From: Bacillota bacterium
Lineage (GTDB): Bacteria; Bacillota; Bacilli; Paenibacillales; UBA4045
Direction: 5' to 3'
Length of the DNA stretch: 64,000 nt
Assembly: GCA_023441055.1 (NCBI GenBank)
Contig: JAEZQY010000067.1
Coordinates: forward strand, 124,001 to 188,000
In this document: piece by piece, positions 35,753 to 42,939 of the stretch
How positions within the stretch are numbered: the first letter of the stretch is position 1
Layout: each line of letters starts with the position of its first letter
The notes under the pieces: generated by a model
The model's database searches: none
What the model was told of the DNA's origin: nothing
What the model saw: the letters and a program-made list of their open reading frames with translations, nothing else
Position numbers and translations under genes: made by a program

Positions 35753-36768
35753 AAGCAACCCCCCACTATCGTGTAGCTGACGCTGTACAACAGCTTCACT
35801 GCACCCCGTATATCCTCTCGATTCAGCAGGCGCAGCGGCCAGCCCATTCTGGCTCGTTCGCTGATCCGATCCCCATATCGATTCAGGCCGCCAAGCTCAA
35901 TACCCAGCGCGCCTGCCACCACAGATTCTGGTATGCCGCTGTTCGGACTAGGATGCAGCCCAGCGAACTTCTTCATTGCGCGCCACGCCCTCGCAGCTGA
36001 CATTCCGCCACGCAACAAGCTCGCCAGCACCAGCAGCAGACCGCCTATGCGCGCAGGAATGTAGTTCATGACATCATCCCACCGGGCCGATGCCCAGCCG
36101 AAATGGCGATACTTCTCATTCTTATAGCCAACCATGGAGTCCAGTGTATTCGTAGCGCGGTAGAACATGGCCAGCGGCGCACCGCCCAGCAGCGCGAACA
36201 CAATTGGGGAGACGAATGCGTCTATCGTGTTCTCGGCTACTGTCTCCACAGCGGCACGAGAGACCTCCGCTTCATTCAGTTCAGCGGTATCTCGACCGAC
36301 TATGTATCCTACATATCTGCGCGCTTCTGACAGGTCTCCTCTGGCTAGCGGCTCATACACCAGCATCGCCGCATCCTTCAAGCCCTTGACCGCGATCGTT
36401 GTGGAGATCAGCCAGATATGCGCCGCGTAGCCCAGCCAAGGGTGCAGCGATGCCAGTGCCGCGCAGCATCCCCAGACGATGATGAAGCTAGCGCCAGTTA
36501 TAACGACTGTCAACCACACACCTCGTATGCGTTGCTTCCTCGCATGCTCTTCAAGGCCGGGGTTGTCCCGATCGCCAATAGCCCCATCCACAGGCCGATC
36601 GGTGATCGCTGTACCGGGCAGCTTCAACCATAGGCGCTCCAGCCCGCTGATCCCTCGTCCAATCAGAATGACAGGATGAGGCAGCCAGCGCGGATCGCCT
36701 ATGATCCAATCGATGATAATCGCGGCTGCGATTATGCTTATTATTTCGGGCCATGAATAGAAAATCAC
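35725..36768 (-). CDS. cbiB: Adenosylcobinamide-phosphate synthase CbiB
   Basis: The 347-aa integral membrane protein carries DWIIGDPRWLPHPVILIGRGI near its start and YVGRDT-type VGYIVGRDTAELNEAEVSRAAVETVAENTIDAFVSPI in its middle, both hallmarks of CbiB/CobD. It attaches aminopropanol phosphate to cobyric acid. The start GTG at 36768 overlaps the cobU stop as GTGA. Confidence 0.92.
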   Translation of the reverse strand: MIFYSWPEIISIIAAAIIIDWIIGDPRWLPHPVILIGRGISGLERLWLKLPGTAITDRPVDGAIGDRDNPGLEEHARKQRIRGVWLTVVITGASFIIVWGCCAALASLHPWLGYAAHIWLISTTIAVKGLKDAAMLVYEPLARGDLSEARRYVGYIVGRDTAELNEAEVSRAAVETVAENTIDAFVSPIVFALLGGAPLAMFYRATNTLDSMVGYKNEKYRHFGWASARWDDVMNYIPARIGGLLLVLASLLRGGMSAARAWRAMKKFAGLHPSPNSGIPESVVAGALGIELGGLNRYGDRISERARMGWPLRLLNREDIRGAVKLLYSVSYTIVGGCLCALLFSLL

Positions 36769-37379
36769 TTCCCGCGCTCAGCTCCATCCGCCCATTGATA
36801 TGCGATTCGCTTCAGTTCAACCGGTATGCCCGCCGTTACGAGGAATACCTCCTCGCAAGCTGCGGCGATGCGCTGATTCATCCAGCCGGCCAGATCGCGG
36901 AATTGGCGTCCTAATCGGTATTCAGGCACAACGCTGTCTCCGACCTCATTCGTCACGAGGATGACACGCCGGTCCCGCTCCACTATCAGCTGCGCAAGCT
37001 GCTCAACCTTATCCATCACCTTAGTCTCGCAATCGGGCTCAGCCTCATAGCGCAGTAGCCAGTTCGTCAGCCACAGGGTCAGGCAGTCAACAAGCACGAT
37101 CTCATCCGGGTATTGTCTGATCGCGTCAACAAGCTCGAACGGCTCTTCGATGGTACGCCAGGTGAAGGGAGCGGCATCTGACTGGGCTTGCTTATGCGCG
37201 AATGAGGATTCGGTCATCTCGGCGCGCCGCTTCTGATGATGCTCCACACGCTCCCGCATCTCCTCATCGAGCACCTGCGACGTCGCGATATACATCCCGC
37301 CCGCACCCTGTCTCCTTGCATATTGCTCCGCGAATCGACTCTTCCCGCTCCTTGCTCCGCCTGTCACTAACACCGCCAT
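36765..37379 (-). CDS. cobU: Adenosylcobinamide kinase / guanylyltransferase
   Basis: The 204-aa protein has the P-loop VTGGARSGKSRFAEQYA, the YIATSQVLDEEMRERVEHHQKRR segment and VLVDCLTLWLTN, all typical of CobU. It phosphorylates adenosylcobinamide and transfers GMP. The ATG at 37379 has a G-rich site 8-12 nt upstream; the open frame extends 54 nt upstream into a 51-bp tandem repeat, which should not be part of the protein. Confidence 0.9.
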   Translation of the reverse strand: MAVLVTGGARSGKSRFAEQYARRQGAGGMYIATSQVLDEEMRERVEHHQKRRAEMTESSFAHKQAQSDAAPFTWRTIEEPFELVDAIRQYPDEIVLVDCLTLWLTNWLLRYEAEPDCETKVMDKVEQLAQLIVERDRRVILVTNEVGDSVVPEYRLGRQFRDLAGWMNQRIAAACEEVFLVTAGIPVELKRIAYQWADGAERGK

Positions 37380-37420
37380 CACGTTGCCCCCATTCCTCTC
37401 GTCAACATCGACTCTGAACC

Positions 37421-37552
37421 CATCCAGCTTCACTTTACAGCGTTACGCGTACCAGTTACCTCGTATCGCATCATCCAGCTTCACTTTCCAGCGCTGCGCG
37501 CACCAGTTACCTCGTATCGCATCATCCAGCTTCACTTACCGGCGCTGCTGCG
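37421..37552. repeat. 51-bp tandem repeat, 2.6 copies, between cobT and cobU
   Basis: Units start at 37421, 37472 and 37523 (exact 51-bp period); the first two differ at four positions. On the minus strand one frame reads LDDAIRGNWCAQRWKVK per unit and enters the 5' extension of cobU in frame, but a TAA in the unit nearest cobU breaks it. Confidence 0.9.
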
Positions 37553-37559
37553 ACCCGCA

Positions 37560-38618
37560 TCAGCCCTCCGAGATGCCTGCGCTCTCGAAGGTGGCCATCT
37601 CTTGCATGAGCTTAACCGCGGCATCGAGGATAGTCATGCCGATTGCCGCGCCAGTGCCTTCTCCGACCCGCATGCCCAGCGTAATCATCGGCTTCAGGCC
37701 GAGCTGCTCCAGCACCGCGCCATGACCTTTCTCATCCGACAGATGGGATGCGATCATATAGTCGCGCGTCAGCGGGGCAAGCCGATAAGCCACAAGCGCC
37801 GCCAGCGTTGCAATGAATCCATCGATCACGACCGGACAGCGGTTAGCCGCCGCACCTAATATAACGCCAGTCATCCCCGCGATTTCGAGCCCGCCCAGCT
37901 TGCTCAGTACATCGAGCGGATCATTCGCATCCGGCGCATTCACAGCAATCGCGAGATTAATCACAGCGCGCTTACGTTGCAGCCCTGCATCGTCCACGCC
38001 AGTTCCTCGCCCGACAGCCTGCTCGGAAGACACACCGCCGAGCACTTGCAGCATGGCCGCGCTAGGCGTTGTATTGCCGATGCCCATCTCGCCTGTCGCG
38101 AACATCTGATAGCCGCGCTGCATCAACTCATCCACCACCGCGATCCCAACTTCAATTGCCGCAACTGCTTCTTCACGCGTCATCGCCGGTCCACGCGCAA
38201 TATTCGCTGTTCCATAGCGCACCTTGCGTCTGAGCAGATCTGGATGGTCGATGTCGCTCTTGACGCCGATATCGACACATATGACCTCAGCACCTGCGTG
38301 ACGGCCCAGCACATTGACAGCCGCTCCGCCATTCAGGAAGTTCAAGACCATCTGCGGCGTCACCTCCTGCGGGAATGCGCTTACGCCCTCCTCGCATACG
38401 CCATGATCTCCCGCCATCACAATGATCGCTTTCTTCCGAATCTGTAACGGGAATTCGCGAGCGATGCCAGCCAATTGAGCCGCCAGCCCCTCCAATTGCC
38501 CCAGACTGCCGGGCGGCTTCGTCAGCCGATCCGAATGGGACTGCGCAGCCTGCATCGCGTTCTGATCCAATGCCTCAATGTTCTCCAATATCGCTTTAAG
38601 CCGATCCCCTATCGCCAT
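37560..38618 (-). CDS. cobT: Nicotinate-nucleotide:dimethylbenzimidazole phosphoribosyltransferase
   Basis: The 352-aa protein contains the CobT signatures RLTKPPGSLGQLEGLAAQLAG near its start, MAGDHGVCEEGVSAFPQEVT, MGIGNTTPSAA and the C-terminal GEGTGAAIGM with the catalytic Glu. It makes alpha-ribazole phosphate for the lower ligand. GAAGGGTGAG precedes the ATG. A gap of about 180 bp with the 51-bp repeats separates it from cobU. Confidence 0.93.
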   Translation of the reverse strand: MAIGDRLKAILENIEALDQNAMQAAQSHSDRLTKPPGSLGQLEGLAAQLAGIAREFPLQIRKKAIIVMAGDHGVCEEGVSAFPQEVTPQMVLNFLNGGAAVNVLGRHAGAEVICVDIGVKSDIDHPDLLRRKVRYGTANIARGPAMTREEAVAAIEVGIAVVDELMQRGYQMFATGEMGIGNTTPSAAMLQVLGGVSSEQAVGRGTGVDDAGLQRKRAVINLAIAVNAPDANDPLDVLSKLGGLEIAGMTGVILGAAANRCPVVIDGFIATLAALVAYRLAPLTRDYMIASHLSDEKGHGAVLEQLGLKPMITLGMRVGEGTGAAIGMTILDAAVKLMQEMATFESAGISEG

Positions 38619-38653
38619 ATCTCTTACTCACCCTTCTGATATGTACTCGCGCA

Positions 38654-38692
38654 ATGCATCGAATTTATGCACCGAACTCATGCATCGAACGT
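38654..38692. repeat. Three copies of a 13-bp tandem repeat upstream of cobT
   Basis: ATGCAYCGAA starts at 38654, 38667 and 38680. The rest of the 209-bp gap (38619-38827) holds nothing else I can recognise. Confidence 0.6.
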
Positions 38693-38827
38693 TTGCTCCG
38701 CCTTATTACCTCTACCTAATGAAGCTTTGCTTATCTTACTCTCTCAATCAATCGGCTCATTTCTTGTACTTGCTATTTACACAAGCCCATCATTCTCCGA
38801 TAGACAAGCTCGCCCTACAACCTCCAC

Positions 38828-39643
38828 TTACACGCTCGCCTTGCGGTTACGCATCATCCATTCCACGGCATAATCCACGATCGCGCGCTGTGGAATCATC
38901 ATCGCGCGCGCCTTCGCGACATAACCAATCCGTACATCCGACGTCTCCATCAAGAAATCCTCGCCCAGCAGCTCGAAGTCATCGGAATCATAATCAATAT
39001 CCTCGAATTCCACCCACACCCGCTGACCGTCCTGAAAGATCGGCGCAGCATTCACTCGCCCACGCTTACCGGCATAGGCCGCTCGATACTCTGCCAGATG
39101 GAGCGAGGTGTTGTTGCGATTGCCCACGCCCAGCAGCAGAATCCAGCCGTTCTGATCATATACGCGTGCTAATGGGGAGGCCTCACCTAATCCGTAGGCC
39201 AGACTATGATCCCCGATAATCGTGTCACGATGAGCGCCCCAGGCTGCGAAGGACACCTGAGGGTGACTGCTTCGCCTTACGCCCTGCTGCTTGCGGAAGC
39301 ACTCGGGGATGCTGCCCATCCCGCTGGTCGGTGTCAGATCAGGCTCGTAAGCTGGCATGGTCGCTCTGATGGTATCCCACCAGGATGCTTGTACAGGCGG
39401 ATACTGCCAGCCCGCTGGGTCCGACAGATCACCGCTGTGCGTCGGCATAACCAGTGTGCCGCTGGTCTCAAGCAGCGATTCCAGCGCATGTATGACGGCC
39501 ACTGGTCCTCCGCACACCCATCCGCCGAGCGACTTCATGGAGGAATGCAGCAGCAGCGTCATCCCCGCATGAACACCAAGCGATTGGAAATCCGCACGCA
39601 GCGTATCAACCGTGATCAGATCCCCTTCGATTACGGGCAGCAT
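38828..39643 (-). CDS. AAC(3)-family N-acetyltransferase inside the B12 operon
   Basis: The 271-aa protein is a member of the aminoglycoside 3-N-acetyltransferase fold: TLLLHSSMKSLGGWVCGG, TLVMPTHSGDLSDPAGW, PTSGMGSIPECFRKQQGVRRSSHPQVSFAAWG and the terminal RAIVDYAVEWM. AAC(3) enzymes use acetyl-CoA to acylate an amine. The ATG at 39643 has a near-perfect AGGAGGT site 7 nt upstream; an in-frame ATG at 39673 overlaps the btuD stop as TAATG but lacks a site. It sits between btuD and cobT on the same strand. Whether it acts on a corrinoid-pathway amine or is an unrelated resistance-type or FrbF/YokD-like enzyme cannot be told. Confidence 0.82.
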   Translation of the reverse strand: MLPVIEGDLITVDTLRADFQSLGVHAGMTLLLHSSMKSLGGWVCGGPVAVIHALESLLETSGTLVMPTHSGDLSDPAGWQYPPVQASWWDTIRATMPAYEPDLTPTSGMGSIPECFRKQQGVRRSSHPQVSFAAWGAHRDTIIGDHSLAYGLGEASPLARVYDQNGWILLLGVGNRNNTSLHLAEYRAAYAGKRGRVNAAPIFQDGQRVWVEFEDIDYDSDDFELLGEDFLMETSDVRIGYVAKARAMMIPQRAIVDYAVEWMMRNRKASV

Positions 39644-39672
39644 GCCCAACACCTCCTGAATATTCCTCACCA

Positions 39673-40443
39673 TTATCCCGGCAGTATGACCTGCGGCAGC
39701 CCGTTATCGGGATGCCCGACGATAAGCGGCAGAATGCCATACACCTCGCGGATCAACTCGCTGCGCATGATCTGCTCCGGCGTGCCAATATCAATAACCG
39801 AGCCAGCATGCAGCATCAGAATCCGATCACAATGCAAGGCCGCCAGGTTCAGATCATGCAGCACCGCGATAACCGTCATCTCCGACTCTCGCCGCCAACG
39901 CTTGATCTGCTCCATCAGCATCACCTGATGACCGATATCCAGATACGTCGTCGGTTCATCGAGCATAAGCAGCCTCGGCTCCTGCGCCATCGTCTTGCCT
40001 AGTGCAACGCGCTGCCGCTCGCCGCCGCTAAGATGCTCCAGGCTGCGATCCTGCAAGTCGGTCAGACTCAGCTTCTCCAGCACCTGGTCGATGAACGCGT
40101 CGACATCGCGCGCCTCTTCGCCCAGCCAATTCTGATGCGGAAACCGCCCCATCTCCACCACCTCGCGAACCGTGAAGCTCACCGGCGGGAGCGTCTCCTG
40201 CTGCAGAACAGCAAGCCAGCGTGCCAGGTCCTTGCGGGCATGCCGTCCAATCTCTATCCCATCCAGCAAAATAGTGCCCCCATCCGCCCGTTCCACACCG
40301 GACAACAGCTTCAGCAGTGTGGACTTCCCACTGCCGTTAGGTCCAATTATGCCGAGACATTCGCCTCGCGCGACGTTGAAGCTGACATCCTGGAGGATGA
40401 TGTCAGTTTGGTACATTTTGCGTATATGGCTCACTTCAATCAT
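39673..40443 (-). CDS. btuD: Corrinoid ABC importer ATPase
   Basis: The 256-aa protein has Walker A GPNGSGKST, the Q-loop (VLQQETLP), signature LSGGERQRV, Walker B LLMLDEPT and the switch His. It belongs to the FecE/BtuD/FhuC group serving B12, heme and siderophores. The neighbouring riboswitch and cob genes identify corrinoid as the substrate. It lies 6 bp after btuC. Confidence 0.88.
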   Translation of the reverse strand: MIEVSHIRKMYQTDIILQDVSFNVARGECLGIIGPNGSGKSTLLKLLSGVERADGGTILLDGIEIGRHARKDLARWLAVLQQETLPPVSFTVREVVEMGRFPHQNWLGEEARDVDAFIDQVLEKLSLTDLQDRSLEHLSGGERQRVALGKTMAQEPRLLMLDEPTTYLDIGHQVMLMEQIKRWRRESEMTVIAVLHDLNLAALHCDRILMLHAGSVIDIGTPEQIMRSELIREVYGILPLIVGHPDNGLPQVILPG

Positions 40444-40449
40444 CCGGAT

Positions 40450-41487
40450 TCATCCCCTTGACAGTTGTTTGTTCTTGCGCAGCAGGTAGGCGAAGAACGG
40501 CGCTCCCAGGAAGGCCGTGACGACACCGAGCGGGATCTCGGTCGGACTGAGCAGCGTACGCGCGAGTGTATCGGCCCAGAGCACATACACACCACCTAGT
40601 ATGCCTGTAATCGGCATTAGGATGCGATAATCCGGACCGACAATGAGCCGGACCAGATGCGGCACGACGAGTCCGACGAATCCGATGGTGCCCACAATCG
40701 ACACAGCCGCTGCGGTAATCAAGGTGGATACGATGAGCACGGTCATGCGTGTCCGCTGCACATTCACACCTAGATGAGCCGCTTGTCGCTCACCCAGTGC
40801 GAACAGGTTCAGGATTCGACTATAAGCTAGAAGAATAATCAGACCTACAGCTAGATAGGGGATCAGCACAATGGTGAACGACCATCCGCGCAGCGATAGA
40901 CTGCCCATTGTCCAGAATACGATCTCGTTGATAACGGAGTCGGACATCGAGACCATGAAGGATACGAATGAGCCCAGGAAGGCCGATACCACAACACCCG
41001 ACAGAATTAAGGTCTCCAAGCGATACTTGCCATGTACATTCGCTAATCGGATTACGAGGAATAAGCTCATTAATCCGGTTATGAAGGCAACGAGCGGAAT
41101 AGCCCACTTGCCGATAAGCATCGTATGAAAGCCCATCAGGATCATGAAGGCAGCGCCTACCGCTGAGCCTGATGCCACGCCTAGCGTATAGGGGTCTGCC
41201 AGCGGATTGCGAAGCACACCCTGGAAGCCTGCACCAGCCAGAGACAGACAAGCGCCTACCAGAATGGCCAGCACCACACGCGGCAGACGCACCTTCAAGA
41301 TGATCTGCTCTGACGAGCCTGCCCAGGTCGGCTCCACCCAGCTGCCAATCACTGGCAGCTGGTGCAGCAGGATGCCCCATACGTCGCTGAGCGGCATTCG
41401 TGCTGTACCAATTGACAGGCTTATAACGGCTGAGAGGAGAAGCAGCCCTAAGGCTGCTCCTCCCCATATGACAATCTTATGTGTCAT
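40450..41487 (-). CDS. btuC: Corrinoid ABC importer permease
   Basis: The 345-aa protein has about ten membrane helices and the FecCD/BtuC signatures RLPRVVLAILVGACLSLAGAGFQGVLRNPLADPYTLGVASG and GFVGLVVPHLVRLIVG. It overlaps the btuF stop as ATGA. Confidence 0.9.
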   Translation of the reverse strand: MTHKIVIWGGAALGLLLLSAVISLSIGTARMPLSDVWGILLHQLPVIGSWVEPTWAGSSEQIILKVRLPRVVLAILVGACLSLAGAGFQGVLRNPLADPYTLGVASGSAVGAAFMILMGFHTMLIGKWAIPLVAFITGLMSLFLVIRLANVHGKYRLETLILSGVVVSAFLGSFVSFMVSMSDSVINEIVFWTMGSLSLRGWSFTIVLIPYLAVGLIILLAYSRILNLFALGERQAAHLGVNVQRTRMTVLIVSTLITAAAVSIVGTIGFVGLVVPHLVRLIVGPDYRILMPITGILGGVYVLWADTLARTLLSPTEIPLGVVTAFLGAPFFAYLLRKNKQLSRG

Positions 41488-42530
41488 TGCCCAATCAATC
41501 CTGGATAGATACCTTCGAACATGAGCAGCAGCCCTTCCGTAATGCGAGGTCCTGGTCTTGCCAGGATATCATTATCGATTGCAATCAATTGGCTGTTCTG
41601 AATCGCCTGGATCTGTTCCCAGCCGCTTCTATTCTTAATCAGCTCCTCAAGTGATTTGCCAGAATCGTAGTCTACGAGATTAGCCGCATATAGGATCACA
41701 TCCGGGTCGTCTTGGATGACCTTCTCTTCATTGACCTGGTTCCAGCCTGGCTGATCACCTGCGATATTGATGCCACCTGCCATTACAAGTAACTCATCTA
41801 GAAACTCGCCGCTTCCTACGGTCCAGCCCGGCGCAAACTCTAGATAAACCTTCTTCTTATCCGATTCCTGAATCGTTGCGACCGCATCTGTCACCTTGGT
41901 GATATCGGCTCTAAGCTTCTCAACGAGTTCTTCGGCTTGCACCTGCGTATTCGTCACAACGCCGAGACGCAGGATATTATCCAGTACATCCTCTACTGTC
42001 TTAGGGTCAGTCTTATAGATCTTAATACCGAGTTCACGGAACTTTACGGCCGCATCGTCAGGCAAGGAGATACCCCCGATTAACAGATCGGAATCAGCTG
42101 CGATAATCGCCTCGACATTCGGATTGAATACGCCGCCGACCTTGGGCTTGCTGAGCGCTTCCTCCGGATAATTATCATAATCCGACACACCCACAATCTT
42201 GTCGCCTAATCCCAGCGCGAAGAGAATTTCGGTCTCCGACGGCGATGTAGATACAATGCGCTCTGGTGCCGCTTCGAAGGTGATTTCCTCGCCGCTGGCA
42301 TCCGTTACGGTAATCGGATAAGCTGTCTCATTAGATGCTGCAGGTTCCTCAGGTTCATCGGCAGGCACTTCCTCGCCGCCTGCGCTTGTCCCTTCAGCGT
42401 GCGCTTCATTCGGAGCACTAATGGCGCTGTCAGGTGCCGCACCGCCTTGATTGTTCTCGCTGTTCCCAGCTCCGCAGCCTGCCAGCGCCACCATCATGAC
42501 GACTAACAATAAACTTAGTAGCTTTCTCAT
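41484..42530 (-). CDS. btuF: Corrinoid-binding lipoprotein
   Basis: The 348-aa protein has a lipoprotein signal (LAGC, cysteine near residue 19), a Ser/Glu/Pro-rich linker to about residue 70, and the two-lobed periplasmic-binding fold of the BtuF/FecB class (PERIVSTSPSETEILFALGLGDKIVGVSDYDNYP, GGVFNPNVEAIIAADSDLLI). Anchored outside the membrane, it delivers corrinoid to BtuCD. Its expression is governed by the riboswitch and terminator upstream. Confidence 0.88.
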   Translation of the reverse strand: MRKLLSLLLVVMMVALAGCGAGNSENNQGGAAPDSAISAPNEAHAEGTSAGGEEVPADEPEEPAASNETAYPITVTDASGEEITFEAAPERIVSTSPSETEILFALGLGDKIVGVSDYDNYPEEALSKPKVGGVFNPNVEAIIAADSDLLIGGISLPDDAAVKFRELGIKIYKTDPKTVEDVLDNILRLGVVTNTQVQAEELVEKLRADITKVTDAVATIQESDKKKVYLEFAPGWTVGSGEFLDELLVMAGGINIAGDQPGWNQVNEEKVIQDDPDVILYAANLVDYDSGKSLEELIKNRSGWEQIQAIQNSQLIAIDNDILARPGPRITEGLLLMFEGIYPGLIGQ

Positions 42531-42605
42531 TCCTCACTCGTCCCTTCATCTCTGTACAATAATATCGAGAATTGCTTGATGACGGGCTTGATTAGCCATT
42601 AACGA

Positions 42606-42640
42606 AAAGAAAACCTTGTACCCATATCGGATGCAAGGTT
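42606..42640 (-). terminator. Riboswitch-controlled terminator before btuF
   Basis: On the minus strand AACCTTG and CAAGGTT (42612-42640) form a stem followed by TTCTTTT. It lies between the cobalamin aptamer and btuF, as expected for a transcription-attenuating expression platform. Confidence 0.7.
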
Positions 42641-42706
42641 AGCAAATCAGAATATAATCTGACTGCTGCCGTGTCCTTTTCCGCGAAGGATTTCGTTGGC
42701 GAGCGC

Positions 42707-42872
42707 TTATAGGCAGGTTTCCTGGCTTACGGGTTGCCGAGCTCCTCTCCTTCCCATTCCGCGCGCAGAACAGTGGTATTGCGAGGATCTCCCCGATTCA
42801 CAGTGGCGGGACCGCGCCGGCATCGCACCGGCTTCCCTTTTAACCTTGTTAGCTAGACAAGGCACCTATCGG
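42707..42872 (-). promoter_or_regulatory. Cobalamin riboswitch of the btu-cob operon
   Basis: The minus strand carries the conserved elements in order: ATAGGTGCC (42861-42870), GGGAAGCCGGTGCGATGCCGG, GCGGTCCCGCCACTGT, and the B12 box AAGCCAGGAAACCTGCCT (42711-42728). Bound adenosylcobalamin should favour the terminator at 42606-42640 and shut off uptake and synthesis. Confidence 0.95.
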
Positions 42873-42910
42873 CTTCAAGTTCAATTGATCAAGCTAAATC
42901 TCTATCTAGT

Positions 42911-42939
42911 AGTATAGCTGATCTTGCCTCAAGAGACAA
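42911..42939 (-). promoter_or_regulatory. Sigma-A promoter of the btu-cob operon
   Basis: On the minus strand TTGTCT (42934-42939), 17 nt and TATACT (42911-42916) lie about 40 nt before the aptamer. The -35 box and spacer overlap the last codons and stop of metE. Confidence 0.6.

Noticed and set aside
38578..39219. 213-codon plus-strand open frame
   Set aside because: It crosses the 13-bp repeats and the antisense of the AAC(3) gene, is rich in Ser, Arg, Pro and His, and shows no domain.
42696..42917. Plus-strand open frame of 73 codons
   Set aside because: It lies wholly within the cobalamin riboswitch and promoter on the other strand.
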